Assembly (NCBI GenBank): GCA_905215575.1
Contig: CAJMQV010000006.1
Coordinates: 1 to 53,097 of the forward strand
Reading direction: 5' to 3'
DNA: 53,097 bases
Origin: an uncultured bacterium
GTDB lineage: Bacteria; Bacteroidota; Bacteroidia; Bacteroidales; Bacteroidaceae
Made by a program: the position numbers and the translations under genes. Positions within the stretch are counted from its first letter, which is position 1. Each line of letters starts with the position of its first letter. Of the stretch, positions 35,093 through 42,399 are shown in pieces. The notes beneath the pieces are model-generated. The model did not search any database, was not told the origin of the DNA, and worked only from the letters and a program-made list of their open reading frames with translations.

Positions 35093-35100
35093 TCCTCTTC
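35072..35100 (-). terminator. Terminator of the DUF4250 gene, inside the lipoprotein 3' end
   Basis: A perfect 9-bp stem GAAGAGGAC/GTCCTCTTC (35072-35080 and 35092-35100) that includes the lipoprotein stop codon. On the minus strand a TATTTTTC tail follows; on the plus strand no T-run follows, so it acts mainly leftward. Confidence 0.65.
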
Positions 35101-35103
35101 CAT

Positions 35104-35283
35104 TTACCAGAACTTGTTGGCTGCCGGATTGTATTCAAATCCCACTTCGGCCAACCGTTGTTCCAATTCGCTTCGATCCACCTGCATGTCCTCGCAAAGG
35201 GCATCCAGGTCGGGATAGAAGTCCCGCAGTTTCATGTTGATAAATCCCATCAGTACCATGGGATCCTGAGGCATCTGATCCAT
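35104..35283 (-). CDS. DUF4250 family small protein
   Basis: 59 residues, missed by length-limited gene finding. It starts MDQMPQDPMVLMGFINMKLR and continues through LDALCEDMQVD to a Trp terminus. The opening DPMVLMGFINMKLRD, the central LCEDMQVDRSELE and the final GFEYN followed by NKF match the DUF4250 pattern as I know it; function is unknown. The reading frame has a promoter box 37 bp upstream and a terminator immediately downstream, so it is a complete transcription unit. Soluble, no signal peptide, overall acidic. It lies between a lipoprotein gene and the lysO pair. Confidence 0.85.
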   Translation of the reverse strand: MDQMPQDPMVLMGFINMKLRDFYPDLDALCEDMQVDRSELEQRLAEVGFEYNPAANKFW

Positions 35284-35305
35284 AATCTTTTATTTTTTAG
35301 AACAT

Positions 35306-35329
35306 GTATTTTTGCAGGTGCAAAAATAC
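35306..35329. promoter_or_regulatory. Palindrome carrying -7 boxes on both strands
   Basis: GTATTTTTGCA, GG, TGCAAAAATAC: a perfect 11-bp inverted repeat with a two-base centre. The minus-strand -7 TATTTTTG (35328-35321) serves the DUF4250 gene with a leader of about 30 nt; the symmetric plus-strand copy (35307-35314) would fire toward lysO in antisense. The symmetry would also suit a dimeric repressor. Confidence 0.6.
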
Positions 35330-35360
35330 GCTATCCCGATGAATCAGACAAATATTACTC

Positions 35361-35981
35361 TTACAAATTACAGAATAAAGATACAAAGAAAGGCACACTG
35401 ATATTGATTAATATTCCGTGCATCACCGCAATCGGAATAGCCTCCTTACCCGAATATTTACTGATGGAAGCCAACAGGATATCCGCCGACCCGATACCGG
35501 CGGCAGAGATCGGTGCCAGCCGACCGAAGAAACGGTAAATCAACGGTGCTCCGATCAGGGCCGTCATCTCCCGGAAGATATTGGCCAGCAAGGCTATGGT
35601 GCCCAGCTCCGTAGCCAACTGCATGCCCAGGCTGGGTGCCTTCAGCTGTGTGATCAGCACCGACGACACCGAGTAATAGGCAAAACCGCTGCCCACGGCC
35701 ATACAGTCAAAGATGCTCCACCGGCTAAGGATAAAACCGGCAGCGGCCGAAAACAGGAAAGTCCCCGTCACCGTAGCAATCGGCACCAGCAGCACTTTCA
35801 GATTGAAGCTCTTGGCAAAGCCCTTCAGGTCCTGATTGCATCCCAAGTTTATTCCCAGCAGAATCATCAGCACATAGAGCACATACACCGAAAGTTCATG
35901 GATATCAAAATCCACATGATAATAAATGCCGGAAACACATCCCAACAGGAAAAACAGCAAGATAGCCAGACTACCCTTCAT
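35361..35981 (-). CDS. LysO-family lysine exporter, C-terminal part
   Basis: 206 residues, nearly all membrane: hydrophobic spans include AILLFFLLGCVSGIYY, VYVLYVLMILLGINLG, VLLVPIATVTGTFLFSAAAG and LGTIALLANIFREMT. Conserved LysO features are SVSSVLITQL and the GELGTIAL-type ELGTIALLANIFRE block. E. coli LysO (YbjE) is a single polypeptide of about 300 residues; here the N-terminal part is a separate gene overlapping by 11 bp, and the two together equal that length. Likely exports L-lysine or toxic analogues, as a heteromeric membrane protein. Confidence 0.88.
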   Translation of the reverse strand: MKGSLAILLFFLLGCVSGIYYHVDFDIHELSVYVLYVLMILLGINLGCNQDLKGFAKSFNLKVLLVPIATVTGTFLFSAAAGFILSRWSIFDCMAVGSGFAYYSVSSVLITQLKAPSLGMQLATELGTIALLANIFREMTALIGAPLIYRFFGRLAPISAAGIGSADILLASISKYSGKEAIPIAVMHGILINISVPFFVSLFCNL

Positions 35982-36255
35982 AATCCCCTCCTTTCTTGAA
36001 AAACAGTTGATACACCAGCAGGGCAGCCACAGAACTTCCTAAAATGCTTAGTCCGGCAATCAAGGCAGCCTGTTCGCAGAAATATTTCAGATTCCCCATG
36101 ATCAGTCTGTTTGTTCCGATGGAAAAGCCCAAGATAAAGAGCAACAGACAAATCACCCCCTGAATCAGGAAAGTCACCTTATGAATTTTAGACACACAGC
36201 GAAAGCGGTAGCCGACAACAGCTCCCGTAGCCATCAAAAAAAGAAAAATGAACAT
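35971..36255 (-). CDS. LysO-family lysine exporter, N-terminal part
   Basis: 94 residues with three hydrophobic spans (MFIFLFLMATGAVVGY, FLIQGVICLLLFILGFSIG, AALIAGLSILGSSVAALLVY). It corresponds to the first third of single-chain LysO. Its 3' end overlaps the start of the C-terminal gene by 11 bp, so the two halves are probably translated in a fixed ratio and assemble in the membrane. The leader upstream is about 160 nt from the predicted start site, longer than other genes in this window. Confidence 0.83.
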   Translation of the reverse strand: MFIFLFLMATGAVVGYRFRCVSKIHKVTFLIQGVICLLLFILGFSIGTNRLIMGNLKYFCEQAALIAGLSILGSSVAALLVYQLFFKKGGDYEG

Positions 36256-36424
36256 GAAAAATAAATATATAGTTTAATATCCGATTTACCCATAAAAAAT
36301 TTTATACCCGCAATAAGCCTACAGGTACAAAATCATGGCACATTCGTAAAATTAAAAGATCGTATAGACCAGATTATTTTCATATTAAACCTCTTATTTT
36401 CTTCTCCTATTTTTTTAGCGGCTG

Positions 36425-36432
36425 CAAAGATA
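36425..36432 (-). promoter_or_regulatory. -7 box of the lysO pair
   Basis: TATCTTTG on the minus strand; expected start near 36418, leaving a long leader of about 160 nt before the ATG at 36255. The leader contains a short frame (36383-36333, 16 codons) and a 9-bp inverted repeat (36272-36280 and 36382-36390), neither of which I can assign. Confidence 0.55.
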
Positions 36433-36473
36433 TGATTTTTTTAGAGAATCTACGTATACATAGAAACAAAAAA

Positions 36474-36508
36474 CGTTCCATCACTGTATAAAAACAGTAT
36501 CTGGAACG
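36474..36508 (-). terminator. rseP terminator
   Basis: Outer stem CGTTCCA/TGGAACG (36474-36480, 36502-36508) and inner stem ACTGT/ACAGT (36483-36487, 36494-36498), followed on the minus strand by a T6 run. It lies 25 bp past the rseP stop. Confidence 0.85.
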
Positions 36509-36532
36509 AATTTTCTCTATATGAAATTCTGC

Positions 36533-37933
36533 TTATAACAAAAACTTCACAATATCATTATAGCAAGCTAAGAGCATCAGTCCCATCAGCAGGGCCAAGC
36601 CCACCATCTGGGCGCGCTCCATAAACTTCTGGCTGGGCGGACGGCGCATGATCATCTCGGCAATGAGGAAGAGTACATGACCACCGTCAAGCGCCGGAAT
36701 AGGCAGAATGTTCATCACAGCCAGCATCAGACTCAGGAATGCGGTAATCTCCCAGAAGCTCTGCCAGTCCCAAGTGGCCGGGAAAATGCTTCCGATCGTA
36801 CCGAAGCTACCCACATTCTTCACGCCTTCGGAGGTGAACATATATTTCAGGTCGCTCACATAACCGGAAAGCACGGTCATTCCGTGGGATATTCCGGCCG
36901 GGAAGCTCTCCCAGAAACCGTAGTCGTTACGGGCCAAGGCACAATAGTCGAAAAGGCTCTTCTTGACAATGCCTAACATGTAATCCTTGGAAAGCTGCAA
37001 GGTCACCGTATCATTCACGGCTGAGCCTTCGGAACGGAACACCACCTGCATCTGACGCAAACGGGCGCTGTCGGCAGGAGTGCATCCAGCTGCCAATACA
37101 TCGGACTTCTTGGCCATCAGATAATCAAAATCACTCCAGGTGGTCACAGCGGTACCGTCTACCGCTACAATGCGGTCGCCCTTCTTGATACCGGCCTCTG
37201 CGGCAGGCAAGCCGGGCAGCACGGAATCGATGACCGAGGGGACAACAGGCGCCATAAACGGGGGCTGCTCCTTGAGCATCTTCAACAGGTCGAGTTCTTC
37301 GGTCAGCTGAATGTCGAGGGCGCGTCCGTCACGCTCCACGGTGATGACTTGCGACTCGGTCAGCGTGCGGTACACATTGGCATCCCAACGCTCGAAAGGT
37401 ACACCGTCGGCTGCCAGCAGGCGGTCACCGTCACGGAAGCCCAACTTCTCGGCCTGCTCGTTGAACTGGAAGCCCTGAGTGATATTCTTCATCGGAAGAT
37501 ATTCCTCGCCCCAGGCAAAGAGCACCATGGAATAGATAAACAGCGCCAGCAGGAAATTGACCAGCACACCGCCGATCATGATGAACAGACGCTGCCAGGC
37601 GGGTTTGGCACGGAACTCCCAGGGTTGCACCGGCTGTTTCATCTGCTCGGTGTCCATACTCTCGTCGATCATACCGGCAATCTTGACATAACCGCCAAAG
37701 GGAAGCCAGCCCACTCCATATTCCGTTTCGTTCTTCTTCAGCTTCGGAAATATGCGTGTAATCCATTTGTCTTTCGTACTGAACAGATGGAAATAGGGAT
37801 CAAAAAACAGATAGAACTTCTCCACCTTCACCTTGAAGAGCTTGGAGAAGAAGAAATGCCCTCCCTCATGCAATACAACCAGTATCGACAGGGACAGTAT
37901 CAACTGGAGGGCCTTGATTAACGCAGTATCCAT
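36533..37933 (-). CDS. rseP: RIP metalloprotease RseP (site-2 protease)
   Basis: 466-residue inner-membrane zinc protease of the M50 family. The active-site HEGGH is at residues 22-26 in the first span, and the third ligand lies in the C-terminal MNILPIPALDGGH segment. Two PDZ-like regions lie between (about 120-290), one around GLPAAEAGIKKGDRIVAVDG. In enteric bacteria it cuts anti-sigma factor RseA; in Bacteroidota it likely cuts anti-sigma factors or leftover signal peptides. It follows dxr by 48 bp, a neighbour pair widely kept in bacteria, and ends the tsaB-DUF4290-murA-rimM-dxr-rseP run. Confidence 0.95.
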   Translation of the reverse strand: MDTALIKALQLILSLSILVVLHEGGHFFFSKLFKVKVEKFYLFFDPYFHLFSTKDKWITRIFPKLKKNETEYGVGWLPFGGYVKIAGMIDESMDTEQMKQPVQPWEFRAKPAWQRLFIMIGGVLVNFLLALFIYSMVLFAWGEEYLPMKNITQGFQFNEQAEKLGFRDGDRLLAADGVPFERWDANVYRTLTESQVITVERDGRALDIQLTEELDLLKMLKEQPPFMAPVVPSVIDSVLPGLPAAEAGIKKGDRIVAVDGTAVTTWSDFDYLMAKKSDVLAAGCTPADSARLRQMQVVFRSEGSAVNDTVTLQLSKDYMLGIVKKSLFDYCALARNDYGFWESFPAGISHGMTVLSGYVSDLKYMFTSEGVKNVGSFGTIGSIFPATWDWQSFWEITAFLSLMLAVMNILPIPALDGGHVLFLIAEMIMRRPPSQKFMERAQMVGLALLMGLMLLACYNDIVKFLL

Positions 37934-37981
37934 AATCTATATATAAATAGGTATAATGTTTTGGTTCTACAATTAGGTGCC

Positions 37982-39136
37982 TTACAGCCATCCGCTCACT
38001 AAAGCACGGGTTTCGGCATCGGTCTGCAGATAGTCCTCTAAAGTAGGATCGGCAATATAAGGCATACGGCTCATGGCCTGCTCCATCAGATCGCTCATCT
38101 GCAGGAAGCCTACGCGGTCTTCCAGAAAGGCGCGGTTCACCACTTCGTTGGCGGCGTTCAGGATGCACGGCATATTACCGCCTTGGCGCATAGCCTCGAA
38201 AGCCAAAGCCAGATTGCGGAAACGCTCCGTATCGGGACGCTCGAAGGTGAGCGGTGAGGCCTGGCAGAAATCCAGACGGTCGAACGAGCTGTGCAGACGC
38301 TCTGGATAGGAGAATGCCAACTGAATAGGCACCCGCATGTCGGGCACTCCCAACTGGGCCTTTACGGCTCCGTCGGCAAACTGCACCGCGCTGTGTACCA
38401 CTGACTGCGGATGAACCACGACTTCAATCTGCTCCGGAGTCAAGTCGAACAGCCACTTGGCTTCAATCACCTCAAAGCCTTTGTTCATCATCGAAGCGGA
38501 GTCGATAGTGATCTTGGCTCCCATATCCCAATTGGGATGTTTCAAAGCCTGCTCCTTGGTGACATGCAGCAACTGTTCGCGGGTGAAAGTACGGAACGGA
38601 CCGCCCGAAGCGGTCAGAATGATTTTCTCGATCGGACTGTGCTCGCCCATCAGACACTGGAAGATGGCAGAATGTTCCGAATCCACCGGAATGATGGCGG
38701 CACGATGGCGCAAAGCCAGTTCGGTAATCAGTGCTCCGGCAACCACCAGAGTTTCCTTATTCGCCAAAGCGATGGTCTTATGGGCCTCGATGGCACTGAT
38801 GGTCGGACGCAAACCGGCAAATCCCACCATGGCGGTGAGCACAATGTCAATGGCCTGCTCACGCACCACCTGACAGATGGCATCGGCACCGGCATAGACC
38901 TTGATCGGCAGGTCGGACAAGGCTTCCTGCACCTGGGCATATTTGGCTTCGTTGGCTACCACCACCGTTTCGGGACGGAACTCGCGGGCCTGCCGGATCA
39001 GCAGGTCGGCGTTGTTATTGGCAGTCAGTACATAGGCTTCATAAAGATCGGCATGCTCGCGGATCACCTCAAGCGCCTGCGTTCCGATGGAACCGGTGGA
39101 TCCCAACAGAGCAATTTTCTTTTTCTTATTCTCCAT
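37982..39136 (-). CDS. dxr: 1-deoxy-D-xylulose 5-phosphate reductoisomerase
   Basis: 384 residues from the ATG at 39136 (MENKKKKIALLGSTGSIG); an ATG five codons earlier, at 39151, is an alternative. Converts DXP to MEP with NADPH in the non-mevalonate isoprenoid pathway, which this window also serves with ispF. The NADPH motif GSTGSIGTQ is at about 12-20, the metal and substrate set is in PVDSEHSAIFQ, and ASGGPFR and SASMMNKG follow. Either start overlaps the end of rimM (by 11 or 26 bp). Confidence 0.95.
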   Translation of the reverse strand: MENKKKKIALLGSTGSIGTQALEVIREHADLYEAYVLTANNNADLLIRQAREFRPETVVVANEAKYAQVQEALSDLPIKVYAGADAICQVVREQAIDIVLTAMVGFAGLRPTISAIEAHKTIALANKETLVVAGALITELALRHRAAIIPVDSEHSAIFQCLMGEHSPIEKIILTASGGPFRTFTREQLLHVTKEQALKHPNWDMGAKITIDSASMMNKGFEVIEAKWLFDLTPEQIEVVVHPQSVVHSAVQFADGAVKAQLGVPDMRVPIQLAFSYPERLHSSFDRLDFCQASPLTFERPDTERFRNLALAFEAMRQGGNMPCILNAANEVVNRAFLEDRVGFLQMSDLMEQAMSRMPYIADPTLEDYLQTDAETRALVSGWL

Positions 39137-39671
39137 CAAAATCTGTTTCATATAGATTAGACAATCCGTCGGGCAGACACACATAGATCATATTGCCGTC
39201 ATGATCGATATCCCGGATAAATTCCTCATGGGCAGGTATCAGCAAATCACGCCCGTCGGGACGCTTGACCTCAAAGAGCACATTCACCGTGGATTCGTCC
39301 ACCGATTCAACATTACCCAAATAGCCAGCCTGCTCATCGGTCACCCCGAAGCCTACAAAGTAGCTCCAGGAATAGATCTGGTCTTCACTTTCTCCGGCCA
39401 GCGCCTTGGGGAAGAACACTTCCACACCCGCCATCTTGCGGGCCTCGTCTTCGGTGTCGATATCCTCAAACTTGACCAGTGCCGTGGAACGGCTTTTGAA
39501 ACGGTATTCCTCCAAAAAGAAAGGTACGAGAATACCATCCATACGACAAATCAGATAGTCGGTGTCCACACGGTCGAATATATCATCGGTAAAACTCAGA
39601 CTGAGTTCACCGTTCACACCGTGCGTCTTGGTCAGCACTCCTATCTTGTATACTTCATTTTCGCGTATCAT
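39126..39671 (-). CDS. rimM: Ribosome maturation factor RimM
   Basis: 181 residues; binds ribosomal protein S19 and helps mature the 16S 3' domain. The N-terminal RimM beta barrel opens with KIGVLTKTHGVNGELSL and the C-terminal PRC barrel is at about 95-175 (WSYFVGFGV and the HEEFIRDIDHDGNMIYVCLPDGL end). It starts within the murA stop (TGATG, one shared base) and overlaps dxr, so these three genes are translationally coupled. The trmD and rplS partners seen in Proteobacteria are not here, which is usual in Bacteroidota. Confidence 0.93.
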   Translation of the reverse strand: MIRENEVYKIGVLTKTHGVNGELSLSFTDDIFDRVDTDYLICRMDGILVPFFLEEYRFKSRSTALVKFEDIDTEDEARKMAGVEVFFPKALAGESEDQIYSWSYFVGFGVTDEQAGYLGNVESVDESTVNVLFEVKRPDGRDLLIPAHEEFIRDIDHDGNMIYVCLPDGLSNLYETDFDGE

Positions 39672-40978
39672 CAGTCCATACGTTTTATGTTTGCTCCCAA
39701 AGCGTTCAGACGGGCTTCAATATCTTCATAACCACGGTCGATCTGCTCGATGTTATGAATGCGGCTGGTGCCTTCGGCACTCATGGCGGCAATCAGCAGG
39801 GCGATACCGGCACGGATATCGGGGGATGTCATCTTTCCGGCACGCAGCTTCATCTGCTTGTCGTGCCCCACCACCACCGCACGGTGCGGGTCGCAGAGAA
39901 TGATCTGGGCACCCATGTCGATCAGCTTGTCGACAAAGAACAGACGGCTTTCGAACATCTTCTGGTGAATCAGAACCGAACCTTTGGCCTGGGTAGCCAC
40001 AACCAGCAGCACACTCAGCAGGTCGGGAGTCAGTCCCGGCCACGGGGCATCGCTGATGGTCATAAACGAACCGTCGATGAAAGACTCGATTTCATAATGT
40101 TCCTGTTCGGGGATGAACAGATCGTCGCCTTCACGGATAATCTCGATACCCAAACGGCGATAGGTGTCGGGGATGATGCCCAAATGCTCAAACGCCACAT
40201 TCTTGATGCGGATGCCGGCACCCACCATGGCGGCCATACCGATAAAACTGCCCACCTCGATCATGTCGGGCAGAATGGTATGCTCGGCTCCGCTCAGAGA
40301 GCTTACTCCGTCAATGGTCAGCAGATTGGAACCTACTCCACCGATACGGGCTCCCATAGCGTTCAGCAGCTTGCACAACTGCTGGATGTAGGGCTCGCAC
40401 GCCGCATTATAAATGGTGGTGCGTCCCTCGGCAAGCACGGCTGCCATAATGATATTGGCGGTACCGGTCACCGAAGCCTCATCGAGCAGCATATAGGCGC
40501 CACGCAGTTTCTCGGCACGGATCTGGAACACTTCCTTGGCCGCGTCGTAAATAAATTCGGCACCCAATTTCTGCATTCCCAAAAAGTGGGTGTCCAGACG
40601 GCGGCGTCCGATCTGGTCGCCTCCGGGCTTGGCCACCATAGCCTTGCCAAAACGCGTCAGTAGCGGACCGATCAGCATCACACTGCCACGCAGCTTGGAG
40701 CAGCGTGCCAAAAACTCGTCGGTCTGCAAATAGTCTATATTTACCTGATCGGCCTGAAAGGAATAGGTCGCGCGTTCCAGTTTTTCTACCTTGACACCTA
40801 TGTCGCGCAACAACTGTATCTGGTTGTTCACATCCAGAATATCCGGAAGATTTCGGATAATGACTTTCTCCGAAGTGAGCAGCACGGCGCACAGCACCTG
40901 CAACGCCTCGTTCTTGGCACCCTGAGGTACAATTTCTCCGGAGAGTTTTCTTCCTCCTTCAATGATGAATGAAGCCAT
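39671..40978 (-). CDS. murA: UDP-N-acetylglucosamine 1-carboxyvinyltransferase MurA
   Basis: 435 residues; transfers enolpyruvate from PEP to UDP-GlcNAc, the first step specific to peptidoglycan. Conserved features: GAKNEAL near 20-26, the loop PGGDQIGRRRLD at about 118-129, and SVTGTANIIMAA later. In most MurA the loop reads PGGCxIGxRP, with the Cys alkylated by fosfomycin; here the position holds D121 (codon GAC, 40618-40616). Asp at that site is known from mycobacterial and chlamydial MurA and is linked to natural fosfomycin resistance. It starts 23 bp after the DUF4290 gene. Confidence 0.95.
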   Translation of the reverse strand: MASFIIEGGRKLSGEIVPQGAKNEALQVLCAVLLTSEKVIIRNLPDILDVNNQIQLLRDIGVKVEKLERATYSFQADQVNIDYLQTDEFLARCSKLRGSVMLIGPLLTRFGKAMVAKPGGDQIGRRRLDTHFLGMQKLGAEFIYDAAKEVFQIRAEKLRGAYMLLDEASVTGTANIIMAAVLAEGRTTIYNAACEPYIQQLCKLLNAMGARIGGVGSNLLTIDGVSSLSGAEHTILPDMIEVGSFIGMAAMVGAGIRIKNVAFEHLGIIPDTYRRLGIEIIREGDDLFIPEQEHYEIESFIDGSFMTISDAPWPGLTPDLLSVLLVVATQAKGSVLIHQKMFESRLFFVDKLIDMGAQIILCDPHRAVVVGHDKQMKLRAGKMTSPDIRAGIALLIAAMSAEGTSRIHNIEQIDRGYEDIEARLNALGANIKRMD

Positions 40979-41001
40979 ATCTCAACAATATCTTGCTTGT
41001 T

Positions 41002-41619
41002 TTAGTTTCTTTTTCGATTGTTCTTTCTCTGCATACGCATTCCCATAACCGAACTTCCTCCCAAAGGACGGGTCTGCACGGAAGCGAAATGGAAATTCTT
41101 CAGATCGAGCTGCACCTTGCCTTCGGTATAATAAGCCAGATCGGCAGCTACCTTTTCTTCGTCCATACCGTCCTTGTTCCAGTTGTACAGACTTTGTTTC
41201 ATCTGATTGGCCACCAGACGGATCAACGCGTCGCGTTCCGGTCCCTCTTCCATATCACGGAGCTTCTTGAGCAGGCTCTCGAGCAGGAAGCCGTAGTGAC
41301 GGTAGCGGATACGCTTCATGGGATAGGCCAAAGGCTTCGGCTTGGCATGAAGCGTGGCTTCGGGCGTGATCTCATAAGGATAGTCAATGTCCAGCTGATA
41401 ATTGGACATGGCTGCCAGATGATCCCACAGCTTATGGTTGAAATCGGACACATCGCGCAGATGCGGGAACATATTGCCCATGATCGACACAATGGTATGG
41501 GCACAGCGCTGACGCTCCGCCCGGTCCTCAAGGGTCAGGGCATAGTCCACCATGTTCTGGATGACCCGTCCGTATTCGGGCATCGGGAGTTTTTTGCGTT
41601 GGGTATTATATTCCATCAT
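41002..41619 (-). CDS. DUF4290 family protein
   Basis: 205 residues from the ATG at 41619 (MMEYNTQRKKLPMPEYGR); a longer frame to 41652 lies inside tsaB and lacks family similarity. Soluble, mostly helical, with a basic C-terminus (MGMRMQRKNNRKRN) that could touch nucleic acid. It belongs to a Bacteroidota-wide family of unknown function that is commonly next to murA and rimM. The start lies one base past the tsaB stop, so it is coupled to it. No catalytic motif is evident. Confidence 0.85.
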   Translation of the reverse strand: MMEYNTQRKKLPMPEYGRVIQNMVDYALTLEDRAERQRCAHTIVSIMGNMFPHLRDVSDFNHKLWDHLAAMSNYQLDIDYPYEITPEATLHAKPKPLAYPMKRIRYRHYGFLLESLLKKLRDMEEGPERDALIRLVANQMKQSLYNWNKDGMDEEKVAADLAYYTEGKVQLDLKNFHFASVQTRPLGGSSVMGMRMQRKNNRKRN

Positions 41620-41620
41620 G

Positions 41621-42313
41621 TCATAAAAGTTTTTTAGGTGTTGAAGCAACAAATTCTTTCAGATAGAAAGGCTCGAAGTAGGCCACATCCTCAAAACTGC
41701 CGAGCGCGATCTTCTTCTCTGCCAGCGGGAACATGTTCCGGGCCAACGGCTGGATGCCCGGCAGGAAATGGGCGTTGGGATGCTTGATCGTGTCCTGACA
41801 CTTGGCCGCTCCGTCACCGAAGAAATAAACGGGATGTTCGGCCAGGAACTCTGCGTAGGAATGCTCGTCGATAATGTCGGCACCCACCGGACGCACGGCA
41901 CGCAGGGCACGGTCATAAACCGCAGAATAGACTTCCATGCGGCGGGCATCGATCATCGGCACCAGCAGAGCATCTTCGGGCAACTCGTCATGATAGAGCA
42001 GCACCGGCACACACAACAGCTCAAGCGTAGGAATAGACAGAAGCTTTACATCACGGCCATAGCAGATGCCCTTGGCCATAGACACTCCGATGCGCAGACC
42101 GGTATACGAACCGGGACCGCAACTCACCGCCACGGCATCCAAAGGCATGGCATGACTGTCGGCAAACGACAGGGCCTCATCCACAAAACTTCCTAACAAT
42201 ACGGCATGCGACGGACCTTCAAAATCCGCTTTCTCAAAAACATTTGCGCCGTCTTCACTCAAAGCCACGGAGCAGACCCGTGTGCTGGTTTCAATATGCA
42301 GAATACAAGACAT
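41621..42313 (-). CDS. tsaB: tRNA threonylcarbamoyladenosine biosynthesis protein TsaB
   Basis: 230 residues; non-catalytic partner of TsaD in making t6A37 on ANN-decoding tRNAs. The ASKHA-fold N-terminus is ILHIETSTRVCSVALSEDG, followed by SHAVLLGSFVDEAL and CGPGSYTGLRIGVSMAKG, the strongest TsaB signature. It is the first gene of the minus-strand cell-wall run and has a promoter that is back-to-back with that of yicC. Confidence 0.94.
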   Translation of the reverse strand: MSCILHIETSTRVCSVALSEDGANVFEKADFEGPSHAVLLGSFVDEALSFADSHAMPLDAVAVSCGPGSYTGLRIGVSMAKGICYGRDVKLLSIPTLELLCVPVLLYHDELPEDALLVPMIDARRMEVYSAVYDRALRAVRPVGADIIDEHSYAEFLAEHPVYFFGDGAAKCQDTIKHPNAHFLPGIQPLARNMFPLAEKKIALGSFEDVAYFEPFYLKEFVASTPKKLL

Positions 42314-42340
42314 ATTTTATTTTTACTTTTTATTAATTCG

Positions 42341-42348
42341 CAAAAATA
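42341..42348 (-). promoter_or_regulatory. -7 box of the tsaB operon
   Basis: TATTTTTG on the minus strand, start near 42334, about 20 nt before the tsaB ATG. Confidence 0.6.
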
Positions 42349-42370
42349 CAATTTTCTGCTTGCATTTTTG

Positions 42371-42378
42371 TATTTTTG
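42371..42378 (+). promoter_or_regulatory. -7 box of the yicC-gmk-nadD operon
   Basis: TATTTTTG on the plus strand, start near 42384, about 16 nt before the yicC ATG. Only 22 bp separate it from the opposing tsaB box, so the two polymerase sites overlap and may compete. Confidence 0.6.
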
Positions 42379-42399
42379 CACAAAATCATTTGTTAAATT

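Noticed and set aside
36272..36390. Inverted repeat around the lysO leader as an invertible (phase-variable) promoter
   Set aside because: Only 9 bp, AT-rich, and the -7 box lies outside the repeat; no recombinase gene is nearby.
36256..36420. Lysine riboswitch upstream of lysO
   Set aside because: The leader is too short and AT-rich for the five-stem L-box and none of its conserved loops could be found.
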